A stretch of 58,263 nt of DNA from Bacillota bacterium (GCA_023397675.1 JAEWTV010000129.1:1-58263), one strand, 5' to 3'; shown: positions 26,527 to 35,410, numbered from the stretch's first letter. The notes: generated by a model not told the origin, from the letters alone. Made by a program: numbers and translations.

Positions 26527-27114
26527 ATGGAAAAAGTTAAAATTATTGATTCATTTAAAAGTCAGAAGCTGATATTTAAAATTCTTGAAATTATTTTTCT
26601 GATAGATGTGTTATTTAAAGTAATATTTTTTATTCAGAAAAACATATTTGATGTAATCTTTTTTCTTGGAGGAGTAAAACAGGATTCTATTGATTTCTGG
26701 CTTACTGCCGTTCTCCTTTTAATAATAATTGTATTTGTTTTTATCTTATTTGATAAACTATGGCTTAAAGGCTTATGTGTTCTGGGTGTAATTGCAATTA
26801 CGCTATATATGATTTTTACTTTAATATATGGCACTACAAGCCCCAAATGCTTTTATTTCAATTCTCCTAAAGGTAACAATATGCTTATAGTTGAAGAAAA
26901 CTCATGGTCTTTGGGAAGTTGGTGTGATTTTTATGAAGAAAAGGGTTTGCTTTTTGCAAGGGATATTGATAAAAGGATAAACAACGAAAATGGATATCGA
27001 CCATTCACTATGGGTGATTATAAAGTAACCTGGGAAAGTGAAAGCAAAATTAACATTCAGTATGGTACCGGACAGGATGGGGTAACAAAAAATGAACTTA
27101 TAGAATTCGATTGA
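26527..27114 (+). CDS. Hypothetical membrane protein with C-terminal extracytoplasmic domain
   Basis: This 195-residue protein has three to four membrane helices (about 15-33, 57-75, 79-105) followed by a soluble C-terminal domain of about 85 residues beginning near TTSPKCFYFNSPKGNNMLIVEENSW. The SPKGNNMLIVEE stretch resembles DUF5412-type small membrane proteins, a loose match. No function assigned. The ribosome binding site is weak (AAGG 12 bases upstream). The AraC regulator starts 32 bases after its stop, so the two may share a transcript. Confidence 0.7.
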   Translation: MEKVKIIDSFKSQKLIFKILEIIFLIDVLFKVIFFIQKNIFDVIFFLGGVKQDSIDFWLTAVLLLIIIVFVFILFDKLWLKGLCVLGVIAITLYMIFTLIYGTTSPKCFYFNSPKGNNMLIVEENSWSLGSWCDFYEEKGLLFARDIDKRINNENGYRPFTMGDYKVTWESESKINIQYGTGQDGVTKNELIEFD

Positions 27115-27146
27115 TTAATATGGGAATTTAAAGGTGGTAATTCATA

Positions 27147-28055
27147 ATGAGCGAGTTTATAGAACCAATTACAATAGGAAGAGAATTTAATCCGGGATAC
27201 AAGTTCCAATTGTATTATGATTTTGATGGATCCAAGCTAAAACAAACAGACAAATTTGAAGCATACACCATAATACACGTTACAGAAGGTATCGGCTACC
27301 TTAATATCGGTGATTTAAAGGTGTTGGTTTCTGCGCCTTGTATATGTTATTTTAACCAAAAGGAATTACCGCAACTGACTTTAGATACCGATCTTAAATA
27401 TGGAACACTTTTTTTTCATCCACAAATAGTGAATAATATATTTGATTATGATGTTTTAACTGTTGAATTTGTAAATACAATTCAGGATGCATATTTATTA
27501 AGACCTTTTGTAGAACGGAACGATTCTTTTAAAGGTATTATAAGAATTGATCATTCGGTTTCTAAAAGAATTACAACTTTAATGGATGATATAGGAAGGG
27601 AACTGGAAGTCCAGAAGAATGAATTCTGGCCTTGTAGGAGCAGAGCTGCTTTCCTTGAATTACTTGTGTTGACAGGCCGTTTATATGAAAATCATTCCGC
27701 AGATAAGGAATTGGTTTTAAGAAATTTCAATGAAAATATCAGTGATTTGATTGAATATCTGCACACTAATTACTACAAAAAAATCACTATTGAAGAGCTT
27801 GCAAGGATGTTCCATAATAACAGGACTACCCTAAATGCACAATTTAGAAAGGCTACCGGTTGCTCAATTATTGAATATCTAAATTTCATAAGGATTCAGG
27901 TTGCATGTTCAATGTTAAGAAACACCACCCTGCCTGTTCGTGAGATATATTTAAGGGTAGGTTTTAAAGATGACACTAATTTCTTAAGAATGTTCAAAAA
28001 ACATATCAAGTGCTCCCCGTCAGAATACCGTCAAAAGCACTGTTGGATTATATAA
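27147..28055 (+). CDS. AraC-family transcriptional regulator
   Basis: The protein is 302 residues. The N-terminal cupin-like sensing domain (1-150) lacks a membrane segment. The C-terminal double helix-turn-helix (about 195-300) has the hallmarks ITIEELARMFHNNRTTLNAQF, IREIYLRVGFKD-type VREIYLRVGFKDDTNFLRMF and the SPSEYR ending. Cytoplasmic DNA-binding protein; ligand and targets unknown. AAAGGTGG precedes the ATG. The adjacent lipoprotein gene (28232) is a candidate target by proximity only. Confidence 0.92.
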   Translation: MSEFIEPITIGREFNPGYKFQLYYDFDGSKLKQTDKFEAYTIIHVTEGIGYLNIGDLKVLVSAPCICYFNQKELPQLTLDTDLKYGTLFFHPQIVNNIFDYDVLTVEFVNTIQDAYLLRPFVERNDSFKGIIRIDHSVSKRITTLMDDIGRELEVQKNEFWPCRSRAAFLELLVLTGRLYENHSADKELVLRNFNENISDLIEYLHTNYYKKITIEELARMFHNNRTTLNAQFRKATGCSIIEYLNFIRIQVACSMLRNTTLPVREIYLRVGFKDDTNFLRMFKKHIKCSPSEYRQKHCWII

Positions 28056-28231
28056 ATTTAAAAATTGTATATTTGCAGTCTTTTATTTCTTTTTTACGGT
28101 AGGAAATATTTTATCCTGGTTATAAAATATAATTCAAGGCCAATTATTCTCTGCGTAGCTTATGTTAATGCACTTAAAATGGGCCATTAAGCTTAATTTC
28201 ATATAAACAATAATAAAAGGGGACAAAGAAA

Positions 28232-29221
28232 ATGATAAGGAAGAGAAAAATTGTTATAATTTTATCATGTGTTTTAGCTATAGGTATCTTATTCTCAGGT
28301 TGCGGCAGTAAAGATACTTCATCAAGCAGTACCTCAAATGTATCCTCAAATTCCACAACTAATGCTGTTTCAACATTACCAAATTCAACTGCTGCAGACA
28401 AAACAGAGAATCCATTATGGAAAATGGTTACAGAGGCTGTTGTAAAGCATGATAATTATTTGATAGGCTTTCTTAATGAAAAGTTAGGTATAACAGTAGG
28501 AGTTGCTGGGGAGATACATTATACAGAAGATGGGGGAAAAACCTGGCCTAAAAGTGTAAATAATTCTGCCTGCAGATGGGGACTCGACATTCTAAATGAA
28601 AATCTTGCATGGAGCTGTGGTGACGCCTCAAATATAAGGGTTTCAAAAGACATGGGTAAGAATTGGAATGCTGTGGCAGATTGTAAAGGTCCATGTAAAT
28701 TTATATCATTTGTTGATGATAAGACCGGATGGGTTGCAAACAGTGACTGGCTCCAAGCTACTACTGACTCAGGGGCAACATGGAAAGATATAACACTCCC
28801 TAAGGAATTGAATACTATAGCTGCAATAAATTTAATTTCTGCAAATGAAGGTTATGCACTCAATGGTGATGGTATGCTTTACTCAACTAAAGATGGAGGT
28901 AAAACATGGTCAACACCGAATGATGTGGGAATAAAAAATCTTAAAATTGACAATAACGTGATACCAGTTACTATATCAGCAAGTGCGGCAATACGTTTTA
29001 CGGATTCAAACAATGGAGTTATTGTTTTCAACGCTCGTACAGGAACAGATGGAAATGTTTGGGCCCTGAAAACGTCTGATGGAGGCAAGACATGGTCTAC
29101 ACAAGCTTTAAATATGGATAAGGTTTATTCACAGTCTTCAGTGTACCTGTCACACGATGGCAAGTATCTTACATTGCGTAGTGAGTCAGGTAAATTTGGG
29201 TTATTTTTGCTTAAGTTATAA
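28232..29221 (+). CDS. Lipoprotein with YCF48/BNR-type beta-propeller
   Basis: This 329-residue lipoprotein has a signal peptide with lipobox LFSGC (lipidated Cys24), a Ser/Thr/Asn-rich spacer (25-60), then repeated propeller blades marked by the sialidase/BNR Asp-box form S-x-D-x-G-x-T-W: YTEDGGKTW, VSKDMGKNW, TTDSGATW, STKDGGKTW and KTSDGGKTW. Attached to the outer face of the membrane, such proteins bind ligands or assemble complexes; no catalytic role can be assigned. AAAGGGGAC precedes the ATG. It is a single gene closed by a strong terminator. Confidence 0.85.
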   Translation: MIRKRKIVIILSCVLAIGILFSGCGSKDTSSSSTSNVSSNSTTNAVSTLPNSTAADKTENPLWKMVTEAVVKHDNYLIGFLNEKLGITVGVAGEIHYTEDGGKTWPKSVNNSACRWGLDILNENLAWSCGDASNIRVSKDMGKNWNAVADCKGPCKFISFVDDKTGWVANSDWLQATTDSGATWKDITLPKELNTIAAINLISANEGYALNGDGMLYSTKDGGKTWSTPNDVGIKNLKIDNNVIPVTISASAAIRFTDSNNGVIVFNARTGTDGNVWALKTSDGGKTWSTQALNMDKVYSQSSVYLSHDGKYLTLRSESGKFGLFLLKL

Positions 29222-29267
29222 TTATCAACTGAGTAATCAAATTTAATAAATAATCTTGATAAAAATT

Positions 29268-29302
29268 ATCCCTGAAGACTTAAATTATCTTCAGGGATTT
29301 TT
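29268..29302 (+). terminator. Intrinsic terminator of lipoprotein gene
   Basis: 11-bp perfect stem ATCCCTGAAGA / TCTTCAGGGAT followed by T4. Confidence 0.92.
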
Positions 29303-29406
29303 ATGTCTTGAATTGATATCCGTGAGAAAAAATTAGACAAGTGGAAAATTTAACAGAAAATATACGTTAATATGAGTATAAATTGCATAAAAAAATATTT
29401 ATGAGA

Positions 29407-29456
29407 TTGACACTATATATGGTATATGCTATTATTTAATCAACTAAATATTGCAT
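29407..29456 (+). promoter_or_regulatory. nrdDG promoter with two NrdR boxes
   Basis: TTGACA (29407-29412), 17-base spacer, TATTAT (29430-29435). NrdR-like boxes ACACTATATATGGTAT (29410-29425) and CAACTAAATATTGCAT (29441-29456) are 31 bases apart centre to centre, the spacing characteristic of paired NrdR sites. Box 1 covers the -35/spacer and box 2 the start region, so repression by NrdR when nucleotides suffice is expected. Confidence 0.82.
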
Positions 29457-29644
29457 TTTGTGGGTGACTATGCTGCGAATGGTTGGACCGCCCATTGGGA
29501 AATACCGCAAACTCTATGAATGATAGGGTAGACCGGCTGCTTAAATACCGCTTTATGATATTTTAGCTTCTTGACGATCTGTTGGGAAGCTTTATTTATC
29601 GTCTACAAAAGAAACTTACTTATATGAAAGGGGTTTAAGTACTA
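29457..29644 (+). other. Structured 5' leader of nrdD mRNA
   Basis: About 190 bases lie between the predicted transcription start and nrdD, less AT-rich than nearby gaps. It holds several possible stems (TGCG..CGCA around AATGG..CCATT; CTCTAT/ATAGGG) and two copies of AAATACCGC (29501-29509 and 29543-29551). I do not recognise a known riboswitch class; cobalamin, TPP, FMN and c-di-GMP landmarks are absent. AAAGGGG precedes the ATG. Confidence 0.4.
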
Positions 29645-31966
29645 ATGATTACCAAGATTAAAAAGAGAGATGGAAGAGAAGTACCCTTTAATATTGAGAA
29701 GATTGCCAGCGCTATATTCAAGGCTGCCAGTGTTACAGGGGGGAAGGACTATAATACGGCGGTAGAACTTGCAGAAAAGGTAGCGGATTACATTGAGAAG
29801 GATCTAAATAAAAAAGTACCGGAAGTTGAGGAAATTCAGGATTCCGTTGAAAAGATACTTATAGATGAGGGTTATGCACGTACAGCTAAGGAATTCATTC
29901 TTTACAGAGCTGAAAGAACTCGTATCAGAGAAATGAACACACGTCTCATGAAGGTTTATGAGGATCTTACCTTCAAAGAAGCAAAAGATAACGACATGAA
30001 GCGTGAAAACGCTAATATAGATGGTGACACAGCAATGGGCACAATGCTCAGATATGGTTCGGAAGGCGCCAAACAGTTCAATGAAATGTTCCTTCTAAAA
30101 CCGGAGCATTCAAGGGCTCACAAGAATGGTGATATACATATTCATGATATGGATTTTCTTACATTGACCACAACCTGCTGTCAGATTGATATAGAAAGGC
30201 TGTTTAAAGATGGTTTCTGTACCGGACACGGGTACCTAAGGGAGCCTAATGATATTCACAGCTATTCTGCACTTGCTTGTATAGCAATTCAATCAAACCA
30301 AAATGACCAGCATGGTGGTCAGAGTATACCTAATTTTGACTATGGGATGTCTGCAGGTGTTGCAAAAACTTATGTAAGATTATATAGACAAAACCTGATA
30401 AAAGCACTTGAACTCATGGTAGATGCAGATAATCTTGAAAGTAAGGCAAATGAGACTTTTAAAGAAATTTCAGAAAAGAAGGGTCTTCTTCCTTCATTAA
30501 AAATAAATGAAAAATATCTTAAGGCTGAAGCTGATCTTTTTAGCAAATTTATTGATTCAGTAACAGTTAAAAAAGCACAGGAATTTGCTGTGAAAAAGGC
30601 TGAAACTGAAACTGACAGAACTACATTTCAGGCTATGGAGGCATTTATACATAACCTCAATACAATGCACAGCAGGGCAGGAGCACAAATTCCGTTCAGT
30701 TCAATTAACTATGGAATGGATACATCTTCCGAAGCCAGAATGGTTATGAAGAATCTTCTGCTTGCTACAGAAGAAGGACTTGGAAATGGGGAGACACCAA
30801 TTTTTCCTATTCAGATTTTCAAGGTAAAAGAAGGTGTTAACTATAATCCCGAGGACCCTAATTATGATTTGTTCAAGCTTGCCTGTAAGGTAAGCGCAAA
30901 GAGGCTTTTCCCCAATTTCTCTTTCATTGATGCTCCTTTTAACCTCAAGTATTACAAACCTGGCCAGCCTGAAACTGAAATAGCATATATGGGCTGTAGA
31001 ACAAGGGTTATAGGAAATGTATATGATACCGAAAGAGAAATAATAAATGGAAGAGGAAACTTGAGTTTTACAACATTGAACCTTCCAAGAATAGCAATTG
31101 AAAATAAAAATATAGATAGCTTTTTTGAAAAGCTTGATGAGAAAATCAATCTTGTTATAAATCAGCTACTTGAAAGATTTGAAATACAGGCTGTAAAAAA
31201 AGTTAAAAACTTTCCTTTCCTGATGGGACAGGGTATATGGCTTGATTCCGAAAAGCTTGGCTGGGAAGATGAGATAAGGGAAGTGCTTAAGCACGGAACC
31301 CTGTCAATGGGCTTCATTGGTCTTGCAGAATGCCTCAAGTTATTAACAGGAAAACACCATGGTGAGTCAAGATCATCTCAGAATCTTGGCCTTGAAATAG
31401 TAGGGCATATGAGAAAACGTATGGATGAAGCAAGCAAAAAATACGGAATGAACTTTACACTTCTTGCAACTCCAGCAGAAGGTCTGTCAGGTCGTTTCGT
31501 TAAAATGGACAGACAAAAGTTCGGCAATATAAAGGATATAACAGACAAGGAATATTATACAAACAGCTTCCATATACCGGTTTACTATGATATAAAAGCT
31601 TTTGATAAAATCAATCTTGAAGCTCCTTATCATGCATTAACAAACGCAGGACATATTACATATGTAGAGCTTGATGGAGATCCTACCCAAAACGTTGAAG
31701 CCTTTGAAAAGGTTATACGATGCATGAAGGAAGCAGGGATTGGCTTTGGGGCAGTTAACCACCCTGTAGACCGTGACCCTGTTTGTGGATATACGGGTAT
31801 AATCGGTGATGAATGCCCGAAATGCGGCAGAAAAGAAGATGAAGTATCTTTTGATAGAATAAGAAGGATTACCGGTTATCTTGTTGGAACCCTTGACAGG
31901 TTTAATGATGCTAAAAAAGCGGAAGTAAGAGACAGGGTAAAGCATTTCAACTGTGTTAAGAACTAG
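29645..31966 (+). CDS. nrdD: Anaerobic ribonucleoside-triphosphate reductase, class III
   Basis: The 773-residue large subunit reduces ribonucleoside triphosphates to deoxy forms under anoxia. The N-terminal ATP-cone (about 3-92, beginning ITKIKKRDGREVPFNIEKIA) gives allosteric control. The catalytic body includes the TTTCCQID and YMGCRTRV segments. A zinc site near the C-terminus is VCGYTG plus ECPKCG. The glycyl-radical loop reads RRITGYLVG, with Gly744 as radical site. The radical is installed by NrdG, encoded 17 bases downstream. Length and domain order are normal. Confidence 0.97.
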   Translation: MITKIKKRDGREVPFNIEKIASAIFKAASVTGGKDYNTAVELAEKVADYIEKDLNKKVPEVEEIQDSVEKILIDEGYARTAKEFILYRAERTRIREMNTRLMKVYEDLTFKEAKDNDMKRENANIDGDTAMGTMLRYGSEGAKQFNEMFLLKPEHSRAHKNGDIHIHDMDFLTLTTTCCQIDIERLFKDGFCTGHGYLREPNDIHSYSALACIAIQSNQNDQHGGQSIPNFDYGMSAGVAKTYVRLYRQNLIKALELMVDADNLESKANETFKEISEKKGLLPSLKINEKYLKAEADLFSKFIDSVTVKKAQEFAVKKAETETDRTTFQAMEAFIHNLNTMHSRAGAQIPFSSINYGMDTSSEARMVMKNLLLATEEGLGNGETPIFPIQIFKVKEGVNYNPEDPNYDLFKLACKVSAKRLFPNFSFIDAPFNLKYYKPGQPETEIAYMGCRTRVIGNVYDTEREIINGRGNLSFTTLNLPRIAIENKNIDSFFEKLDEKINLVINQLLERFEIQAVKKVKNFPFLMGQGIWLDSEKLGWEDEIREVLKHGTLSMGFIGLAECLKLLTGKHHGESRSSQNLGLEIVGHMRKRMDEASKKYGMNFTLLATPAEGLSGRFVKMDRQKFGNIKDITDKEYYTNSFHIPVYYDIKAFDKINLEAPYHALTNAGHITYVELDGDPTQNVEAFEKVIRCMKEAGIGFGAVNHPVDRDPVCGYTGIIGDECPKCGRKEDEVSFDRIRRITGYLVGTLDRFNDAKKAEVRDRVKHFNCVKN

Positions 31967-31983
31967 CAGTGCAGGGGGACAAG

Positions 31984-32490
31984 ATGGCTTCTGAAATACG
32001 AATTTCAGGTATTATTGAGGAATCAATAGTAGACGGCCCCGGTATACGCTATGTTGTATTTGCACAGGGATGCAGCCATAACTGTCCAGGCTGTCATAAT
32101 CCCGAAACGCATTCGTTCAACGGAGGCAGGATTATTGAAATTTCAACAATTACAGATGATATAAAAAAGAACCCTTTGCTTGACGGGATTACCTTAAGCG
32201 GAGGGGAACCTTTTGAACAGGCTGAAGGCTTTGCTGAGCTTGCATCTGATGTAAAAAAAGCAGGTATGCATGTGATGACCTATACCGGCTTTACATACGA
32301 AACAATATTACAAAACATAGACAGGGAAGGCTGGAAAACTCTTCTGTCAAATACGGATTTGATGGTTGACGGACCTTTTGAAATTGACAAAAGAAGTCTG
32401 ATGCTTAAATTCCGTGGCTCTAGGAATCAGCGTATTATTGACGTAAAAAGCTCACTGAAGCAGGGTGCTGTGGTGCTGGCTGAGATTTAA
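31984..32490 (+). CDS. nrdG: Anaerobic ribonucleotide reductase activase (radical SAM)
   Basis: This 168-residue radical SAM activase binds a [4Fe-4S] cluster through CSHNCPGC and SAM via the GGEPFEQ motif (LSGGEPFEQ), and generates the glycyl radical on NrdD. N-terminal SIVDGPGIR is classical for activases. The start is ATG 31984, set by CAGGGGG just upstream; an in-frame GTG at 31969 sits before that site. It is the second gene of the nrdDG operon, closed by a GC-rich stem. Confidence 0.95.
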   Translation: MASEIRISGIIEESIVDGPGIRYVVFAQGCSHNCPGCHNPETHSFNGGRIIEISTITDDIKKNPLLDGITLSGGEPFEQAEGFAELASDVKKAGMHVMTYTGFTYETILQNIDREGWKTLLSNTDLMVDGPFEIDKRSLMLKFRGSRNQRIIDVKSSLKQGAVVLAEI

Positions 32491-32498
32491 ATAACACC

Positions 32499-32528
32499 AA
32501 GGGGGTAACGGTATAATGTTACCCCCTT
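32499..32528. terminator. Terminator shared by nrdG and convergent AraC gene
   Basis: 11-bp perfect stem AAGGGGGTAAC / GTTACCCCCTT with an 8-nt loop and a short T-rich tail, 4 bases from the convergent stop codon. Confidence 0.85.
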
Positions 32529-32532
32529 TAGT

Positions 32533-33432
32533 TTACTCTTTTATTACCGGTGTACATAAGAAAGTAAGCATTAATTCCGGCAAATCGGTTTGATTTTGAT
32601 ACCATTCATACATAGGCCTTGATGCGTCAACCTGCCATCCGCTGTCGGGCAGCCATTCCTTAAGCCATCTGTCCCAAGTGGGCCCAATCTCCTCTGGTGA
32701 TCCATAGTGTACGGTTACAGCGTATAAGCCTTCGGGAATACTAAACTCCTTGAAGTCAAAAGTATTAGTAAAGTCAGTGTCAACTACAATTGCTGCATAT
32801 GACCTTTTTTCAGGCATAGGTATTTTTTCATCATGATCTGGAAAAACCCCTATATATTCTTTCGAAAGGCTATAGAGGTTATTTTTGCTTATTGTCTCAT
32901 TCAGCTTTTCCCATGCTTTGGGCAGTCCCCAGTAATCACCTATGTTTTCTATGCCCATAACACGTTTTTGCTTAAAGTTAATTATTTTTGTATCCACAGA
33001 ATCATCTCCCTTACTACTTAGATAGAACCAATGAGAGCTTTTCCTTTCCTGATAGTGAAGGCCGGCCTTTGAATAGATTAATCCATACCAGTTCTTTAAT
33101 TGTCTGGCTGTGGAAGGTTTCATTCCATATTCGTATTTAAAGGCTTTTAAGAAGGACTCCAGGGTTTCATATCCTGAATCAAGTGCAATATCTGTTATTG
33201 ATTCATTTGTATTCCTCAATTTATACATAGCACGTTCCAAACGAAGCCTTTTAATACATTTATGTACACTTTCACCGGTAAGCTCGCGAAACTTCCTGTG
33301 AAAATGATATGGTGAGGAGTATACTTCCCGTGAAATCTCCTTAAAGTCCAAAGGACTGTCAAGAGACTCCATTATCCTCAATATTGCCTTTTCTACTCTT
33401 CCATGCCAGTCAACCCTTGTGCTTGTTCTCAT
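32533..33432 (-). CDS. AraC-family regulator with GyrI-like ligand domain
   Basis: The protein is 299 residues. The AraC DNA-binding region is N-terminal (about 10-110, LDFKEISREVYSSPYHFHRKF, ITDIALDSGYETLESFLKAF) and is followed by a GyrI/Rob-like small-molecule binding domain (about 145-298, with YIGVFPDHD and LYAVTVHYGSPEEIGPTWDR). This order, reverse of usual AraC proteins, is that of Rob/YdeE-like regulators that sense lipophilic or cationic compounds. Target genes are unknown; no adjacent efflux gene is present. Confidence 0.92.
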   Translation of the reverse strand: MRTSTRVDWHGRVEKAILRIMESLDSPLDFKEISREVYSSPYHFHRKFRELTGESVHKCIKRLRLERAMYKLRNTNESITDIALDSGYETLESFLKAFKYEYGMKPSTARQLKNWYGLIYSKAGLHYQERKSSHWFYLSSKGDDSVDTKIINFKQKRVMGIENIGDYWGLPKAWEKLNETISKNNLYSLSKEYIGVFPDHDEKIPMPEKRSYAAIVVDTDFTNTFDFKEFSIPEGLYAVTVHYGSPEEIGPTWDRWLKEWLPDSGWQVDASRPMYEWYQNQTDLPELMLTFLCTPVIKE

Positions 33433-33680
33433 AGTACCTCAATCATAAATTAGTATTAAGAAAATTACCTGTCCTGGATTGCGTTTTTCGAAACATGTTA
33501 GTGTAAAATGATCCAATTAATGCTATCAGAATTATATCATAAACAAACATAATAAAAATGGCTGAAACTACGGTGTTACTCACAGGATTTCACAAAATGC
33601 ATATTATATAGTACTGACTGTTAAAAAGTGAACTGATATTAAAAAATCTTACATATTACCATTCAAGGAGGTATAGTTGA

Positions 33681-34250
33681 ATGCAATATTATTATAGTTA
33701 TCATGGAGAAAGGCCTAATGTACCGGCAGGTTATCCTCAACCAGCGTATCCTGTGCAGAGCATGCCCAATACTTTTATGGGGCAGCAGAGTATGCCTGGA
33801 ATTATGCCTGATGATCCGTATACATATCCTCAGAATTATCCTGCAGCTCTTGAACTTATACGTAAGGCAGTTGAGGGTGAGCGTGAGGATGAATTATTTT
33901 ATGAATACCTTATAAGTAAGGCGCCGTCTGAAGAAGAAAGAAATATTATACGAAGCATAAGAGATGATGAAAGAAAGCATTTCAGATTATTTAGACAGCT
34001 TTATTTCGAACTCACAGGACAGACCTTGCCCCCACCAAAGGAAGCAGCCTTTGAAAGGCCAAACACATACTGTGCTGGGATACAGAAAGCTTTATTCGGA
34101 GAATTGGGTGCTGTAGAAAGGTATAGAAGAATTCTTTTTGCAATGCAGAACCGGCGCCATATAAATATAATGACAGAAATAATTACAGATGAGCAGAAGC
34201 ATGCAACCAAATATAACTATATATATGCTAAGAATAAGTGCACCAGTTAA
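33681..34250 (+). CDS. Ferritin-like/rubrerythrin-type diiron protein
   Basis: The protein is 189 residues. After a Pro/Tyr/Met-rich N-terminal tail (1-50, MQYYYSYHGERPNVPAGYPQ onward) comes a four-helix ferritin-like domain with Glu/His ligand motifs: EREDELFYEYL, RDDERKHFRLF, GELGAVERYRRI and TDEQKHATKYN. This is the DExxH-like pattern of diiron carboxylate proteins used for peroxide reduction or iron storage. The sticky tail recalls small spore-coat-associated ferritin-like proteins, a suggestion only. AAGGAGG precedes the ATG. Upstream 33433-33680 shows no other gene. Confidence 0.87.
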   Translation: MQYYYSYHGERPNVPAGYPQPAYPVQSMPNTFMGQQSMPGIMPDDPYTYPQNYPAALELIRKAVEGEREDELFYEYLISKAPSEEERNIIRSIRDDERKHFRLFRQLYFELTGQTLPPPKEAAFERPNTYCAGIQKALFGELGAVERYRRILFAMQNRRHINIMTEIITDEQKHATKYNYIYAKNKCTS

Positions 34251-34263
34251 AATGAGTGAAATC

Positions 34264-34300
34264 AGCCTGATAGGGTAAAAATTATCAGGCTTTATTTTTT
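34264..34300 (+). terminator. Intrinsic terminator of ferritin-like gene
   Basis: 9-bp perfect stem AGCCTGATA / TATCAGGCT with a 10-nt loop followed by TTATTTTTTT. Confidence 0.92.
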
Positions 34301-34327
34301 TAATTTTTGGGACCTATGAAATTTCTG

Positions 34328-34358
34328 TTGACTCTGACGTAACGTTATGGTTTATGAT
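34328..34358 (+). promoter_or_regulatory. MerR-type promoter with 19-base spacer and central dyad
   Basis: TTGACT (34328-34333) and TATGAT (34353-34358) are 19 bases apart, too long for unaided polymerase and typical of MerR-activated promoters. The spacer holds the dyad TGACGTAACGTTA (34335-34347, one mismatch). The regulator is very likely the TipA-like protein encoded at 34637, implying autoregulation. Confidence 0.75.
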
Positions 34359-34376
34359 AGTTGTGGAGGTGATAGC

Positions 34377-34403
34377 TTGAAAGACTTTAGTCTGAAAAGC
34401 TAA
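34377..34403 (+). CDS. Eight-codon leader minigene upstream of merR
   Basis: TTG at 34377 to TAA at 34403 encodes (M)KDFSLKS. It is preceded by GGAGGTGAT, a near-perfect Shine-Dalgarno sequence with 7 bases from GGAGG to the start, stronger than that of most full genes here. It lies just after the MerR-type promoter and before a run of hairpins. It could be an attenuation leader or the broken start of a lost gene. Expression is unproven. Confidence 0.5.
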   Translation: MKDFSLKS

Positions 34404-34410
34404 TGCATAT

Positions 34411-34587
34411 CTGCCTGTTTTGTGAAACAAAACAAATGGCAGGTACAATTAAAATAAATTTACCCCCATAAAAAAGTGTTTTAACACTTTTTGTGTGCAA
34501 TAGATAACGCAAAATAAACAAATTAATAAATAATTAATTTTTGCGTTATGTTTCATTAATGTAATGTTTGCAAAATTATTTTGCAAA
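34411..34587 (+). other. Hairpin-rich 5' leader of merR gene
   Basis: Successive inverted repeats: CTGCC..GGCAG (34411-34442) enclosing TGTTTTGT/ACAAAACA; AAAAAGTGT/ACACTTTTT (34471-34492), terminator-like; ATAACGCAAAA/TTTTGCGTTAT (34504-34549); and the near-continuous palindrome TTTGCAAAAT/ATTTTGCAAA (34567-34587). No gene lies here. This suggests RNA-level control in the long untranslated region, or protein sites. Confidence 0.5.
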
Positions 34588-34636
34588 TATATTGATGGGA
34601 CGATTCATTTGGCACATCGGGGACATGGAGGTTATA

Positions 34637-35398
34637 ATGCCTTATCTAATAGGAGAATTGGCAGAATTAGCAGGTGTAAGTGTGCGCACACTGCATCACT
34701 ATGACAGTATAAGCTTACTCAAGCCTACTTCTGTAAGTCCGGCCGGCTACAGATATTATACTGACAATGATGTTGAAAGACTGCAGCAAATACTTTTTTT
34801 TAAGGAAATGGATTTTAGCCTGAAGCAAACTGCGGAAATAATAAACAAACCTGATTTTGATAGAATAAAGGCTTTGAAGGCTCATAAAGAGCTTCTTTGT
34901 GAGAAAAGAAAAAGAATTGAGGCGCTTATTGTTTCTGTGGAAAAAATGATTGACTCAGTGGAAGGAGATAAAAAAATGGATAATAAAGAAATGTTTAAGG
35001 CTTTTGATATTAGAGATATTGAAAAATATAAAGAACAATATGCTCAGGAAACTAAACTTAAATATGGTGAAAGTACTGCGTATAAGCAATCTCAGCAAAA
35101 GGCCTCCAAATATGGCAAGGAGGACTGGACAAAAGTAATGAATACAGCCAACGAAATATTTATAAAGATTGCGTCACTAATGGACAAAGGGCCTGAAAAT
35201 CCTGAGGTTCAGCAGGCGGTAGCACAGTGGCGTCAGCACATCACTGAAAGTTTTTATGACTGTACCCCTGAAATATTCAGAGGCCTGGGTCAAGTTTATG
35301 TCTATGATGAGCGCTTTACGGAGAATATTGATAAAATCAAACCTGGACTGTCAAAATTCCTAAGTGAAGCGATTACAATCTATTGTGACAGATTATAA
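34637..35398 (+). CDS. MerR-family regulator, TipA/Mta-like with TipAS domain
   Basis: This 253-residue protein has an N-terminal MerR helix-turn-helix (YLIGELAELAGVSVRTLHHYD, wing SPAGYRYYTDNDVERL), a coiled-coil dimer helix (about 75-110), and a C-terminal all-helical TipAS-like domain (about 120-253, WTKVMNTANEIFIKIASLMD, VQQAVAQWRQHI). TipAS domains bind thiopeptides and other bulky antibiotics, which turns the protein into an activator. The start is ATG 34637 with GGAGG six bases upstream; longer forms run into the leader palindrome. No resistance gene is adjacent, so the regulon beyond itself is unknown. Confidence 0.93.
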   Translation: MPYLIGELAELAGVSVRTLHHYDSISLLKPTSVSPAGYRYYTDNDVERLQQILFFKEMDFSLKQTAEIINKPDFDRIKALKAHKELLCEKRKRIEALIVSVEKMIDSVEGDKKMDNKEMFKAFDIRDIEKYKEQYAQETKLKYGESTAYKQSQQKASKYGKEDWTKVMNTANEIFIKIASLMDKGPENPEVQQAVAQWRQHITESFYDCTPEIFRGLGQVYVYDERFTENIDKIKPGLSKFLSEAITIYCDRL

Positions 35399-35410
35399 TA
35401 GCTGTGGGAG

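Noticed and set aside
29457..29644. Cobalamin, TPP, FMN or c-di-GMP riboswitch upstream of nrdD
   Set aside because: None of the diagnostic conserved boxes of these classes was found; left as an unidentified leader.
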